Counted from the first letter of the stretch, positions 52,679 to 61,758 are shown. The stretch: DNA of 64,000 nt from Bacillota bacterium (GCA_017861315.1 JAGFXP010000002.1:1-64000); one strand, 5' to 3'. Numbers and translations are program-made. The notes: generated by a model from the letters alone, not told the origin.

Positions 52679-53581
52679 CTAGGATGCTGCTGCTGATATT
52701 ACAAGGGATAAATATTTTTCCTCTGAGGAAGATCCTCTTGAGGTGAGAACTATAGGAACCTTAGCTCCTACAATGAAGCCTGCCATCTTTGCGCCTGCGG
52801 AATATACCAGGCATTTGCCGAGTATATTTCCAGCAGTGATGTTTGGAACTATCAGTATGTCCGGATCCCCGGCAACAGGGCTTACAAAGCCTTTTATTTC
52901 GCCGGATTCCTTATTCATCGCTATGTCGTAGGATATAGGCCCTTCGACAATGCAGCCCGTTATTTCGCCGTTCTGGTTCATTTCCTTTAGCTTGCCCGCA
53001 TCTACCGACTCAGGCATCTTCGGATTGACAGTCTCCACGGCTGCAAGCACTCCTACCTTGGGATTTTCGTATCCCAGGGAATGCAGCACTCCAACGGCGT
53101 TTTCAATTATCTTTTTCTTCTGCTCCAGGTCAGGATACATCATCATTCCGCCGTCTGTAGTTATCAGAAGCTTGTGATAGGATGGAACCTCCTGTATGCT
53201 TACATGGGACATGACCTTCCCTGTCCTCAGGCCTTTTTCCTTGTCGACAACAGCCCTTAAAAGGTCTGCAGTCTGGAGTTTGCCTTTCATTATGAAGTCT
53301 ACCTGGCCGTTTCTAGCCAGCTCCACAGCCTTAGCTGCAGCTTCATTGTCGTCAGCTGCTTCTATTATAGAATCGTCGCTTACTGTTTTTCCAAGCTTTG
53401 CTGCGATTTCCTTGATTTTTTCCTTGTAGCCTATAAATACAGGTTCTACTATGTTGTTTTCCGCTGCATGGAATACTGCTTCCAGCGCATGCTCGTCATG
53501 AGCAGCCGCGACAGCAACTTTCTTCCTGCCTTCGAAACTCTGGACCTTTTTAATAAGCTCGTCAAAATTTTTGATAACCAT
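52679..53581 (-). CDS. ptb: Phosphate butyryltransferase (acyl-CoA:phosphate acyltransferase)
   Basis: A 300-residue phosphotransacylase of the Pta/Ptb family, converting an acyl-CoA and phosphate to acyl phosphate. Family text includes DFIMKGKLQTADLLRAV near residue 95, the conserved SHVSIQEVPSYHKLLITTDGGMMMYP block, and PDILIVPNITAGNILGK. With Buk it turns acyl-CoA into acid plus ATP. Last gene of the sigma-54 operon, 17 bases after iorB; because IorAB make arylacetyl-CoA, the physiological substrate may be phenylacetyl- or indoleacetyl-CoA rather than butyryl-CoA. Confidence 0.94.
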   Translation of the reverse strand: MVIKNFDELIKKVQSFEGRKKVAVAAAHDEHALEAVFHAAENNIVEPVFIGYKEKIKEIAAKLGKTVSDDSIIEAADDNEAAAKAVELARNGQVDFIMKGKLQTADLLRAVVDKEKGLRTGKVMSHVSIQEVPSYHKLLITTDGGMMMYPDLEQKKKIIENAVGVLHSLGYENPKVGVLAAVETVNPKMPESVDAGKLKEMNQNGEITGCIVEGPISYDIAMNKESGEIKGFVSPVAGDPDILIVPNITAGNILGKCLVYSAGAKMAGFIVGAKVPIVLTSRGSSSEEKYLSLVISAAAS

Positions 53582-53597
53582 TAGGAAGCCCCCTTGA

Positions 53598-54170
53598 TTA
53601 ATTTATTGCGTCCATTCCTGCCTTGAGCGCTTTTATGTTAAGCTCAACGAAAGCTGGTTTTACGTTGTTTCTTATGATCTTTTCCCAGTCGATTTCTGTA
53701 AGCTTCATAGCCTTTATCAGTGCGCCAAGAAGAACGATGTTCATAGTCTTTGGGTTTCCGATTTCTTTTGCGATTTCAGCAGCGTTTATTACAGTTGTGT
53801 GTGCGCTTGCTTTCAGAGTGTCAAGTATTCCTTCAGGATAGTCAACCTTCCCCGAGAGGATAGGAGCTGACGGGATCTTGTAGTCGTTAACGACAACCTT
53901 TCCTTCCGGCTTGAGGTATTCCAGCATTCTAAGAGCTTCCATCATTTCAAAGGAAACCAGTATGTCCGCTCCTCCGATTTCTATAACCGGCGACTGAACT
54001 TTCTCTCCGTATCTTACCTGGGAGGAAACCGATCCTCCTCTCTGGGACATGCCGTGGATCTCGCTCATTTTTACATCGTAGCCTGCTTCCATAAGGCCTG
54101 TAGTTAAAAGTTTACTAGCCAGAATAGTACCCTGTCCGCCTACTCCAACCAACATTATGCTTTTTGTCAT
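53598..54170 (-). CDS. iorB: Indolepyruvate:ferredoxin oxidoreductase, beta subunit
   Basis: A 190-residue gamma-type domain subunit of 2-oxoacid:ferredoxin oxidoreductases. GVGGQGTILASKLL at the start, SEIHGMSQRGGSVSSQVRYG near residue 40 and the SFEMMEALR segment are the family signature. It pairs with IorA to oxidise arylpyruvates (indole-, phenyl-, hydroxyphenylpyruvate) with CoA to arylacetyl-CoA, CO2 and reduced ferredoxin. Ribosome site GGAGG lies inside the end of iorA, and the gap is 1 base. Confidence 0.95.
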   Translation of the reverse strand: MTKSIMLVGVGGQGTILASKLLTTGLMEAGYDVKMSEIHGMSQRGGSVSSQVRYGEKVQSPVIEIGGADILVSFEMMEALRMLEYLKPEGKVVVNDYKIPSAPILSGKVDYPEGILDTLKASAHTTVINAAEIAKEIGNPKTMNIVLLGALIKAMKLTEIDWEKIIRNNVKPAFVELNIKALKAGMDAIN

Positions 54171-54171
54171 A

Positions 54172-55956
54172 TTATTTTGCCTCCTTTTCGATAGCTTTCA
54201 CAGGACATACCTGAGCACATACTTCACAACCAACGCAAGTGTTGGCATCTATAACAGCTTTCTTTGTTTCCTTGTTGAAGGAGATTGCAGGACATCCAAC
54301 TGTGATGCACTTCTTGCAGCCTATGCATTTTGCTTCATCAACCTTGCACTTGCTAGTGAATACTCCACAGAACTCGTCCTTGTCTTCCTTAGATAATTTT
54401 TTCAGGACGCAAGGCCATCTTGTGATTATAACTGATGACTCGTCCAAATCAAACGCCCAGTCAATAGTCTCTTTTACTGCCTTCAGGTCGTTCGGGTTAA
54501 CCACTCTTACGTTTTTAACGCCGAATGCCTTGACAACTTCCTCGATGTTAACTATCTGGGTTGATTCGCCCTGGAGCGTGTATCCGCTTCCCGGATTTTC
54601 CTGGTGTCCTGTCATTCCTGTAATTCTGTTGTCAAGTATTACGTTTATCGAGTTGCCTTTGTTGTATATTGTGCCGAGAAGAGAGTTTATGCCTGAGTGG
54701 AAGAACGTTGAGTCGCCAAGCACTCCAACAGCTCTCTTAGCGTTGTCTTCCTTCATGTTGAATACCTGCTGAGCTCCGTGAGCCATGCTCAAGCTTGCTC
54801 CCATGCATACCGCTAAATCCATTGCGTTGTATGGAGGTGCAAATCCGAGTGTGTAGCAGCCTATGTCTCCTGATATTACAGCGTCTTTTCTCTTTCCTAT
54901 TTCATAGAAGAATCCTCTGTGCGGGCAGCCTGCGCAGAGTGACGGCGGTCTTGGAACAACCTTGCTCTTGTCGTATTCTATAGACTCCAGAGATTTGCCG
55001 TATACTGCTTTCCTGATTACGTCGGAAGTCATTTCTCCCATGTAAGGGAATACATCCTTGCCTATGCAGTCGATGCCGAGCATCTTAAACTCATTTTCTA
55101 TTATTGGATCGTTTTCTTCGATTACGTAGATCTTGTCAACCTTTGAAGCGAATTCCTTCATCATCTTGTGAGGAAGCGGATTTGTGAATCCAAGCTTAAG
55201 GTATGAAGCGTCTTCTCCGAAAACTTCTTTAGCAAACACATAGCAGCAGCCTGATGTAACTACACCTATTTTTGAATCCTTGATTTCCATGAAGTTCAAA
55301 GGAGTAGTTTCTGAATACTCAGCAAGCTTAATCATTCTTTCTTCAACTTTGACTCTGAGTTTTCTTGCGTGAGCCGGAACAGTTACAGTCTTTTCTGCAT
55401 TTTTCACGTATTCCTTTATGTTCACTTCTTTTCTGTCTTCGCACTCAACTATGCATTTTGAGTGGCAGAGTCTTGTTGTCACTCTGAAAAGTACAGGAGT
55501 GTCGTACTGTTCGCTCACGTCGAAAGCTGTCTTGAGCATGTCCTTTGCTTCCTGGCTGTCAGCCGGCTCGAACATAGGAATCTTTGCGAACTTTGCATAG
55601 TTCCTGTTATCCTGCTCATTCTGTGATGAATGCTGACCTGGTTCATCGGCAGAAACAAGGACAAGTCCTCCGTTAACGCCTGTATATGCATTTGTGAAAA
55701 GCGGGTCTGCCGCAACATTTACTCCTACGTGTTTCATTGATGATATGGCTCTTGCTCCTGCAAATGAGGCGCCGATTACAAATTCCAGTGCAACCTTTTC
55801 ATTAGTTGCCCATTCAGCTTTGATGTCCTCTTTGTATAGTGCCAGGTTCTCAAGGATTTCCGTGCTAGGTGTGCCCGGATATGCGGATGCATATCTTACG
55901 CCCGCTTCGTAAGCTCCACGAGCTATGGCTTCATTTCCTGTAAGTAATTTTTTCAT
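54172..55956 (-). CDS. iorA: Indolepyruvate:ferredoxin oxidoreductase, alpha subunit
   Basis: A 594-residue catalytic subunit. N-terminal pyrimidine-binding half (LTGNEAIARGAYEAGV, SYPGTPSTEI), central TPP-binding half with GDIGCYTLGF and GDSTFFHSGINSL, and a C-terminal ferredoxin-like tail with two 4Fe-4S motifs (CIGCKKCITVGCP and CVGCEVCAQVCP). With IorB it carries out reversible arylpyruvate oxidation; with reduced ferredoxin it can run in the reductive carboxylation direction. It sits between buk and iorB in the sigma-54 operon. Confidence 0.96.
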   Translation of the reverse strand: MKKLLTGNEAIARGAYEAGVRYASAYPGTPSTEILENLALYKEDIKAEWATNEKVALEFVIGASFAGARAISSMKHVGVNVAADPLFTNAYTGVNGGLVLVSADEPGQHSSQNEQDNRNYAKFAKIPMFEPADSQEAKDMLKTAFDVSEQYDTPVLFRVTTRLCHSKCIVECEDRKEVNIKEYVKNAEKTVTVPAHARKLRVKVEERMIKLAEYSETTPLNFMEIKDSKIGVVTSGCCYVFAKEVFGEDASYLKLGFTNPLPHKMMKEFASKVDKIYVIEENDPIIENEFKMLGIDCIGKDVFPYMGEMTSDVIRKAVYGKSLESIEYDKSKVVPRPPSLCAGCPHRGFFYEIGKRKDAVISGDIGCYTLGFAPPYNAMDLAVCMGASLSMAHGAQQVFNMKEDNAKRAVGVLGDSTFFHSGINSLLGTIYNKGNSINVILDNRITGMTGHQENPGSGYTLQGESTQIVNIEEVVKAFGVKNVRVVNPNDLKAVKETIDWAFDLDESSVIITRWPCVLKKLSKEDKDEFCGVFTSKCKVDEAKCIGCKKCITVGCPAISFNKETKKAVIDANTCVGCEVCAQVCPVKAIEKEAK

Positions 55957-56008
55957 GTTCTTTCCCCTTTTCCATATATTTTAATTATTTTCTTTAGCGA
56001 TATTGAAT

Positions 56009-57073
56009 TTAGCCTTCAGTGTATTCGTGGGCTTCTTCTTCGCCCTTCAGCACCCTGATAGCACCCTGTGAAAGGGCCTCCATTTCGTTTTCGCCCGGCA
56101 CTATTACAACCGGAGCTATGAACTTCACGCTTTTTTCTATTGCCGATGTTATGAATTTAGAATATGCTATCCCCCCGGTAACAATGATTCTATCAACTTC
56201 TCCATCCACGACTGTTGCCAGCTCCCCTATGCCTTTAGCTATCTGGTAAGCCATCGCACTGTATACAAGCTTCGCATGCTCGTCGCCGTTCTCTATCATT
56301 TTCTCTACGTCGAGAGCGCTGTTTGTTCCGAGAAGCGAAACCAATCCGCCTTTTCCTCGAAGCTTCTTGCTTACAACAGACCTTTCTTCTCTGTAGCAGA
56401 GGTTCATCATTTCTTTTGCCGGTATCCTTCCCGATCTTTCAGGTGAGAATGGGCCTTCGTCGTCGGATACTATGTCCACCATTTTCCCTTTTTTAAGAGC
56501 GCATACCGAAATGCCTCCGCCCAGATGGGTCACTATGAGGTTCAGGTCCGTTAACTCCTTGCCCATTTCTTTGGCTGTCTTTATTGCTACAGCCCTCATG
56601 TTCAGAGCATGTGCAAAGCTGCTTCTCTTGATTTCGGCTATGCCTGTTATCTTAGCTATAGGCTCCATTTCGTCGACCGCTACTGAATCGTAGATGAATG
56701 CCGGAATCTTAAGCGGCTCCGCCATTGCGAAGGAAATTATCGCACCCAGATTAGATGCATGTTCAACAACCGGATTGTTCTTCAGTCTTTCCACCATCGG
56801 TCCGTTGACCCTGTATGCTCCGGATTTTACCGGCGGCAGCAGTCCGCCTCTTCCGACTACGGCATCCAGCTCTTTTACATCAAAATTGTTTTCTTTCATA
56901 ACGCTCAGTATTGCATCGTATCTCATCTCATACTGGTCTGCAATTTTCTTGTATTTCTCCAGCTCTGAGTTCGGATGCTCGATGTTTGTTTTGAAAACCT
57001 GAGCGGCATCGTCGAATAATGCGATTTTTGTGGATGTTGATCCAGGATTGATTGCCAAAATTTTGAATCCCAT
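56009..57073 (-). CDS. buk: Butyrate kinase
   Basis: A 354-residue acyl kinase of the ASKHA superfamily, making ATP from acyl phosphate. Phosphate motif LAINPGSTSTKIALFDD, the substrate/loop motif VVGRGGLLPPVKSG and the nucleotide-binding LIVTHLGGGISV are diagnostic for Buk rather than acetate kinase. Genes buk, iorA, iorB and ptb in one unit make a full path from arylpyruvate (or another 2-oxoacid) to acid plus ATP and reduced ferredoxin. Strong TAGGAGG ribosome site. Confidence 0.95.
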   Translation of the reverse strand: MGFKILAINPGSTSTKIALFDDAAQVFKTNIEHPNSELEKYKKIADQYEMRYDAILSVMKENNFDVKELDAVVGRGGLLPPVKSGAYRVNGPMVERLKNNPVVEHASNLGAIISFAMAEPLKIPAFIYDSVAVDEMEPIAKITGIAEIKRSSFAHALNMRAVAIKTAKEMGKELTDLNLIVTHLGGGISVCALKKGKMVDIVSDDEGPFSPERSGRIPAKEMMNLCYREERSVVSKKLRGKGGLVSLLGTNSALDVEKMIENGDEHAKLVYSAMAYQIAKGIGELATVVDGEVDRIIVTGGIAYSKFITSAIEKSVKFIAPVVIVPGENEMEALSQGAIRVLKGEEEAHEYTEG

Positions 57074-57083
57074 GTGAAACCTC

Positions 57084-57734
57084 CTAATTATTTTTTGGTT
57101 TTTTCTTTGCGAAAGCCAGTATTCCGCCGAGTGCTACGGAAAGGAATGCAGCTGCTATTACCCTGTATTCTGCAGGAAGCAGGAATACGATTGTGTGCGC
57201 TGGTATCCAGAATATCGGAACTGTCTTAAGAATAACGAAGGAGAAGAATCCTTCCCAGTCGATCCTCTTGGTTATGCTGGTAACTGTTATGTTGCTTACA
57301 TTTTCATATTTCATGTCCAGGTATGTGTCTGTGAACCTGTGAAATATCATCATGGCAGGACCAAATGACAGGTTCATTGCAGAAGATACGAAAAATGCCC
57401 ATAAGAAATTATTTCCCTGTCCAGGCAGAAGCCCTTTTGTCATTGCTGCGGTTACTCCTCCCGAGAAAATTGCGAAGGTCAGAGTTATGGCCATTCCCAG
57501 GACACCCCAAATTATCGCCCTGAAAATCCAGCCCTTCGGCGCTGCCCATCCTGAGGTTATTATCCTGATAGCGAGCAGCTCGCCCATTGTTGCAAGAATA
57601 CAAAATTTGACGAAGCCCGCCAAATACGGATGGCTTGTGGTAAAGCTGACAAATACAGCATGGGTTGCCGGAACTATTAGTATCGCAGCGATCACCGCAA
57701 GGCCCAAGCCCCAAATTAAATCCCCTTTTTTCAA
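57084..57734 (-). CDS. Integral membrane protein, first gene of the ior operon
   Basis: A 216-residue protein with about five hydrophobic segments and a late motif WIPAHTIVFLLPAEYRV that recalls the W-P...F..P...R signature of Mpv17/PMP22-type proteins, though I hold that loosely. Start TTG 57734 lies 8 bases after AGGAG; a GTG at 57743 overlaps the site. It is 10 bases ahead of buk and first after the sigma-54 promoter, so it may export the acid product or import its precursor. Function unknown. Confidence 0.6.
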   Translation of the reverse strand: MKKGDLIWGLGLAVIAAILIVPATHAVFVSFTTSHPYLAGFVKFCILATMGELLAIRIITSGWAAPKGWIFRAIIWGVLGMAITLTFAIFSGGVTAAMTKGLLPGQGNNFLWAFFVSSAMNLSFGPAMMIFHRFTDTYLDMKYENVSNITVTSITKRIDWEGFFSFVILKTVPIFWIPAHTIVFLLPAEYRVIAAAFLSVALGGILAFAKKKPKNN

Positions 57735-57795
57735 AGATAACACTCCTAACTATTTTGAGTTAATATTATATTAATTATTGCCAAGATATTATAAG

Positions 57796-57812
57796 AGCAA
57801 TAACCGTGCCAA
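57796..57812 (-). promoter_or_regulatory. Sigma-54 promoter of the membrane protein-buk-iorA-iorB-ptb operon
   Basis: On the minus strand TTGGCACG (57805-57812) and TTGCT (57796-57800) give the exact -24/-12 layout, with GG and GC 10 bases apart. It lies about 60 bases before the first gene and faces away from the enhancer-binding-protein gene. Confidence 0.92.
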
Positions 57813-57871
57813 AAGAAGTTTGGCCCTGATTCAACCTTTTTAGATGGTATATTATAAATTTACTGCAAACA

Positions 57872-57903
57872 ATGGGTATAACGGGGTCAATGGTATATCC
57901 CAT
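57872..57903. promoter_or_regulatory. Candidate upstream activating sequence
   Basis: Imperfect palindrome ATGGGTATA (57872-57880) and TATATCCCAT (57894-57903), with a single extra T. ATGG-GTATA-like units recur at 57843-57851 and 57914-57923. Position, 60-90 bases upstream of the sigma-54 site, suits an activator binding site. Confidence 0.5.
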
Positions 57904-57917
57904 TTAACCCGGTAATG

Positions 57918-57926
57918 TGGTATAAT
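57918..57926 (+). promoter_or_regulatory. Extended -10 promoter of the enhancer-binding-protein gene
   Basis: TGG followed by TATAAT (57921-57926), 34 bases before the start codon; no good -35 is seen. It overlaps the last copy of the putative activator motif, allowing autoregulation. Confidence 0.5.
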
Positions 57927-57960
57927 AAATTCATATCGTCTATAAGAGGAGATAAAAAAT

Positions 57961-60033
57961 ATGAAAACCATAGCCTTACTGAATTATGATCCGAAATCGG
58001 CAGAGATATACGCCGCACAGATAGAGAGCGTTTTTTCAAACAATATAATCGTGAAGAAGTACAGCATAAATACCGGTCCTGTCAGCGGTACGATCCACGC
58101 CGACCTTGTGCTCGTGCAGGATGAGGATGTCTACGAAAAATCAAAGCGGAGCATCCCGGAGGATACCCCTATAATGTTCTGCTACAGAACAATCTCCAAG
58201 GATGGCTATTACAAGATACTTAACCTTCCCGAGCACAGCGAAGTTTACATACTTGACGAAACTCTTGAAATGGCCAAGGATATAATCTCAATCATATATG
58301 AGAAAGGTATAAGAAACCTTACCCTTCTTCCGGCATGCCCTGAAAACATTCAGGATCTCAGAAACAAGACAGTAATAATCCTGGGGGTGTCCAGCGCAAT
58401 GCCGCATGACGCCAAGGAGATCATAAACATAGGCAGCAGCCTGCTGGACATAATAACAATCGTAAGCCTTGGCTTCAGGCTCAAGCTGGATTACCTCATC
58501 CAGAACAAGGACATCCAGAGCAGCTACAGCGAAATTATTCCGGCGAACTACGGCCTGGCTGATCTCCTGGGAAAATTCAACATAACCGAAGGCATGCTCA
58601 ACGTGCTCCTTAATGTAATCGAAGACGGAGTAGTAAGCATCGATATAAACGGTGGCTTGAACTCCCTGAACGAAAGAGCAAGGCAGATACTCGAGATAAG
58701 GGATGAAAATCTTAACAGCTGCAATGCGATTGAGCGTCTCCCGAACATCCCCTTCAGCGAAGTGCTGCAAAAACGGCGACCGGTCAAGGACATGCTCATA
58801 AAAATAAACGGCTACGACGTAATCGTGTCCGTCGAGCCGATTTTCCACTCAGGCAAGCTTTTCGGAGCTTACGCCATAATGAAGGAATTCGGCGAGGCTG
58901 AACTCAAGCAGCACAAGTTCAGGACAAGGATCATAGGCAAGGGCCATAAGGCCAAATACAACTTCAACAACATAGTGGGCGGCAGCGAGGAGATAACAAG
59001 CTGCAAGGAGAAGGCCATGAGGATGGCCGATTCCAACTCCACCGTGCTTATAACAGGCGACAGCGGAACAGGCAAGGAGCTCTTTGCGCAGGCGATTCAC
59101 AACAATTCCGTCAGGCGCAATTACCAGTTCGTAGTCATCAACTGCGGCGCCCTGCCGGAAAACCTGCTGGAAAGCGAACTTTTCGGGTATGAGGAAGGCT
59201 CCTTTACAGGAGCAAGAAAAGGCGGCAAGCCCGGACTCTTTGAGCTGGCCCACAACGGAACGCTTTTCCTGGACGAAATAGGGGAGATGCCCATTTCGCT
59301 CCAGTCAAGGCTGCTGAGGGTTATCCAGGAAAGGCAGGTTATGAGGGTTGGAGGCGACAGGCTTATCGACATCGACGTCAGGCTTATAGCCGCAACTAAC
59401 AGGAATATCAGCGAGATGGTAAGGAAAGGCGAATTCAGGGAGGATCTTTTCTACAGGCTCAACGTGCTTAAATTAAAGGTGCCTTCGCTTAATTCAAGGA
59501 AAGAGGACATCCCCCTCATAGTCGAAAGCCTCAAGAAGGCTTTCAACGGCAGCTTCACGCTGGCCGATTCAGCGGTCGAAGCATTGATGAATCACGACTG
59601 GAGGGGAAACGTAAGGGAGCTCAAAAATTATGTCGAATACCTGGTCAACCTTAACATCGAAACGGTGGAGGCCTCTGACCTGCCGTTTTACGGCGATGAC
59701 CCCGAAGAGGCCCTGGCATCAAAAATCTGCGTTGGCGAGGGCAAGGAATTCATCCAGGGCAGCCCTCTCGGGATGCTCAGGGAAACTGCCGGCAAGACAA
59801 TCGATTCCCACATATTTGTCCTAAGGCAGCTTGAAAAGGGTTTGAAGGAGAACAAAAGGCTTGGCCGTCGGAGCATCTACAAGGAATGCGAGAACAACAG
59901 CCTTTTCATAAGCGAGCAGGAGATACGGACAATACTGATGAACCTTGAGAAATGCGGTATGGCCAGGATACTGAAGGGAAGAGGCGGTTCAGTTATCACG
60001 GAGACAGGGCTTGAGGTGCTGAAAGAACTATAA
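57961..60033 (+). CDS. Sigma-54-dependent enhancer-binding regulator of the ior operon
   Basis: A 690-residue activator. N-terminal sensor (about 1-190) with a PrpR_N-like alternating strand-helix pattern, then a PAS domain (about 210-310), then the AAA+ domain (about 335-570): Walker A GDSGTGKE at 366-373, sigma-54 contact loop GSFTGA at 413-418 (variant of GAFTGA), Walker B FLDEIGE, arginine-finger region, and RGNVREL. It does not end with the common Fis-type helix-turn-helix; the last 100 residues look like a winged helix (EQEIRTILMNLEKCGMARILKGRGGSVITETG). Divergent from the ior operon, it is its likely regulator. Confidence 0.9.
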   Translation: MKTIALLNYDPKSAEIYAAQIESVFSNNIIVKKYSINTGPVSGTIHADLVLVQDEDVYEKSKRSIPEDTPIMFCYRTISKDGYYKILNLPEHSEVYILDETLEMAKDIISIIYEKGIRNLTLLPACPENIQDLRNKTVIILGVSSAMPHDAKEIINIGSSLLDIITIVSLGFRLKLDYLIQNKDIQSSYSEIIPANYGLADLLGKFNITEGMLNVLLNVIEDGVVSIDINGGLNSLNERARQILEIRDENLNSCNAIERLPNIPFSEVLQKRRPVKDMLIKINGYDVIVSVEPIFHSGKLFGAYAIMKEFGEAELKQHKFRTRIIGKGHKAKYNFNNIVGGSEEITSCKEKAMRMADSNSTVLITGDSGTGKELFAQAIHNNSVRRNYQFVVINCGALPENLLESELFGYEEGSFTGARKGGKPGLFELAHNGTLFLDEIGEMPISLQSRLLRVIQERQVMRVGGDRLIDIDVRLIAATNRNISEMVRKGEFREDLFYRLNVLKLKVPSLNSRKEDIPLIVESLKKAFNGSFTLADSAVEALMNHDWRGNVRELKNYVEYLVNLNIETVEASDLPFYGDDPEEALASKICVGEGKEFIQGSPLGMLRETAGKTIDSHIFVLRQLEKGLKENKRLGRRSIYKECENNSLFISEQEIRTILMNLEKCGMARILKGRGGSVITETGLEVLKEL

Positions 60034-60060
60034 CAAGGGAGCTTTATACTATAAATGTAG

Positions 60061-60095
60061 AGAGAGCGGCAATCGCGATTTGCCGCTCTCTTTGT
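60061..60095. terminator. Bidirectional terminator between the regulator and the HD gene
   Basis: Twelve-bp stem AGAGAGCGGCAA (60061-60072) with 60080-60091, 7-base loop. Confidence 0.85.
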
Positions 60096-60118
60096 TACTA
60101 AGAAATGCATTCCGATTT

Positions 60119-60697
60119 CTATATATCTCCCTTTAATCCTATCTCTTCTGCCGCCTTCTGCATGCCCTTTATTGTTTCGCTAAGGACATCGTTCATGTCC
60201 ATGCCCAGCTTTGCGGCCCCGCCTTCTATGACGTCCCTGTTTACTCCTGCCGCGAAGCTTCTCTGCTTCCATTTCTTTTTGACGGATTTTGTTTCCAGGT
60301 CGAGGATGCTTTTCGACGGCCTCATGAGCGCAGTCGCAGTGATGAGGCCCGTGAGCTCGTCTATGGTGTAAAGCACCAGCTCCATCCTTTCCACAGGCTC
60401 CACATCGCAGCAAAGCTGGTAGCCGTGGCTCTGCACAGCATGTATGTATTCCTCCGGATAGCCAGCCTCCAAAAGCAGTTCCCTTGCCTTGGTGCAGTGC
60501 TCGTCAGGGTACATTTCATAATCGATATCGTGTATCAGTCCTATGACTCCCCATTTTTCAGGATCCTCGTTGTTAAGCTCTGCAAAGTGCCTCATTACAG
60601 CCTCGACTGAAAGAGCGTGCTTAAGCAGCGCATCGCTCTGGTTGTATTTTTTGAACAGCTCGAGTGCCTGTTCCCTAGTTGGTGTGGACTGTGACAT
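60119..60697 (-). CDS. HD-domain metal-dependent phosphohydrolase
   Basis: A 192-residue HD-fold protein. Metal-site residues are H29 region (KHALSVEAVMR), the HD pair in GLIHDIDYE, and later H and D in QSHGYQLCCD and YTIDELTGLI. This subgroup (often labelled HDIG or YqeK-like small hydrolases) probably acts on a nucleotide or phosphorylated metabolite; substrate unknown. Start ATG 60697 has AAGGA at 7 bases; the ATG two codons earlier is almost within that site. Confidence 0.85.
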   Translation of the reverse strand: MSQSTPTREQALELFKKYNQSDALLKHALSVEAVMRHFAELNNEDPEKWGVIGLIHDIDYEMYPDEHCTKARELLLEAGYPEEYIHAVQSHGYQLCCDVEPVERMELVLYTIDELTGLITATALMRPSKSILDLETKSVKKKWKQRSFAAGVNRDVIEGGAAKLGMDMNDVLSETIKGMQKAAEEIGLKGDI

Positions 60698-60749
60698 TTT
60701 CATTCCTTCTTTCCTTGCGTATTTTCTATATTGAAATTATTAATATAAA

Positions 60750-61640
60750 CTATGCTTTTGTCCTCACTGGTCTCAGAAGCGAATATGAGTAAACCGCAAG
60801 AGCAGCCCATATGAAGCAGAAACCTATCATGTTGACCTGCGTCACACTTTCCTTATATAGGAAAATGCCGATGACCAGGCTTATGGTGGGCGACACATAC
60901 TGCAGGAAGCCCATCGTGGACAATCTGACATTCTTTGCACCCTCGGCAAAAAGAAGCAGGGGCATTGCAGTTACGGCGCCGGACAACATGAGTATCACGG
61001 TCGTGACGGCCGTGCTCCCAAATGCTCCGCCTCCGTTTGTATTGAGGTGCGCCAGAAACGCCAGGGCAAAAGGTGCCGTTATCAGCGTTTCTATGGTAAG
61101 GCCTGCCATGGAATCGAGCGCAACCTTCTTTTTCAGAAGCCCGTACACACCGAAGCTCGATGCCAGAGCGAGGGGGATCCAGGGGAAGCTCCCGTAAAAC
61201 ACCACCATCGCAATTACCCCTGTGGCGGCAATTGCAATCGCCACCTTCTGGCTTGCATCCAGCTTTTCCTTCAGTACGACAGTCCCCAGAAAAACGGACA
61301 TCAGAGGGTTAATGTAGTAGCCCAGGCTTGATTCAACTATGTGGCCGTTGTTCACGCACCAGATGAAGAGAAACCAGTTGAAGGTTATCAGGACAGAACA
61401 TGCCGCGATATATGCCATGGATCTCCTGTCCCTTAAGATATCCGCCAGCTTCGACAGCCCGCCGCTGAGAACCACCAGCATGCTCATCACTATGAAGGAC
61501 CACAGTATCCTGTGAGCCAGTATCTCATATGCCGGTACATCCTGAACAAGCTTCCAGAAGACCGGAAGCACTCCCCACATCATGTAGGAGGAGATCCCGC
61601 ACAGAAGCCCGTATCTCGTCTTGTCGTTTTTCATGTCCAT
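60750..61640 (-). CDS. rarD: EamA-family transporter RarD
   Basis: A 296-residue drug/metabolite transporter with ten predicted membrane helices in two EamA repeats. N-terminal signature GLLCGISSYMMWGVLPVFWKLV and the IWCVNNGHIVESSLGYYINPL segment are typical of RarD, which in E. coli is linked to chloramphenicol sensitivity and amino-acid export in relatives. The ATG at 61640 is preferred over the TTG at 61649 because of ribosome-site spacing. It precedes the HD gene by 53 bases. Confidence 0.9.
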   Translation of the reverse strand: MDMKNDKTRYGLLCGISSYMMWGVLPVFWKLVQDVPAYEILAHRILWSFIVMSMLVVLSGGLSKLADILRDRRSMAYIAACSVLITFNWFLFIWCVNNGHIVESSLGYYINPLMSVFLGTVVLKEKLDASQKVAIAIAATGVIAMVVFYGSFPWIPLALASSFGVYGLLKKKVALDSMAGLTIETLITAPFALAFLAHLNTNGGGAFGSTAVTTVILMLSGAVTAMPLLLFAEGAKNVRLSTMGFLQYVSPTISLVIGIFLYKESVTQVNMIGFCFIWAALAVYSYSLLRPVRTKA

Positions 61641-61729
61641 CCCATCCAATTCCTAATAATATCCCTTTTTACATTATACCAATATTCCGAACAATCCAAA
61701 GGGATTTTTTTGATTTTTCAAAAAAAGTG

Positions 61730-61758
61730 TTGACAAGCTCAAGGAAGTGTTGTAAATT
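61730..61758 (+). promoter_or_regulatory. Sigma-A promoter of the leucine leader
   Basis: TTGACA (61730-61735) and TAAATT (61753-61758), 17-base spacer, directly before the first T-box. Confidence 0.8.
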
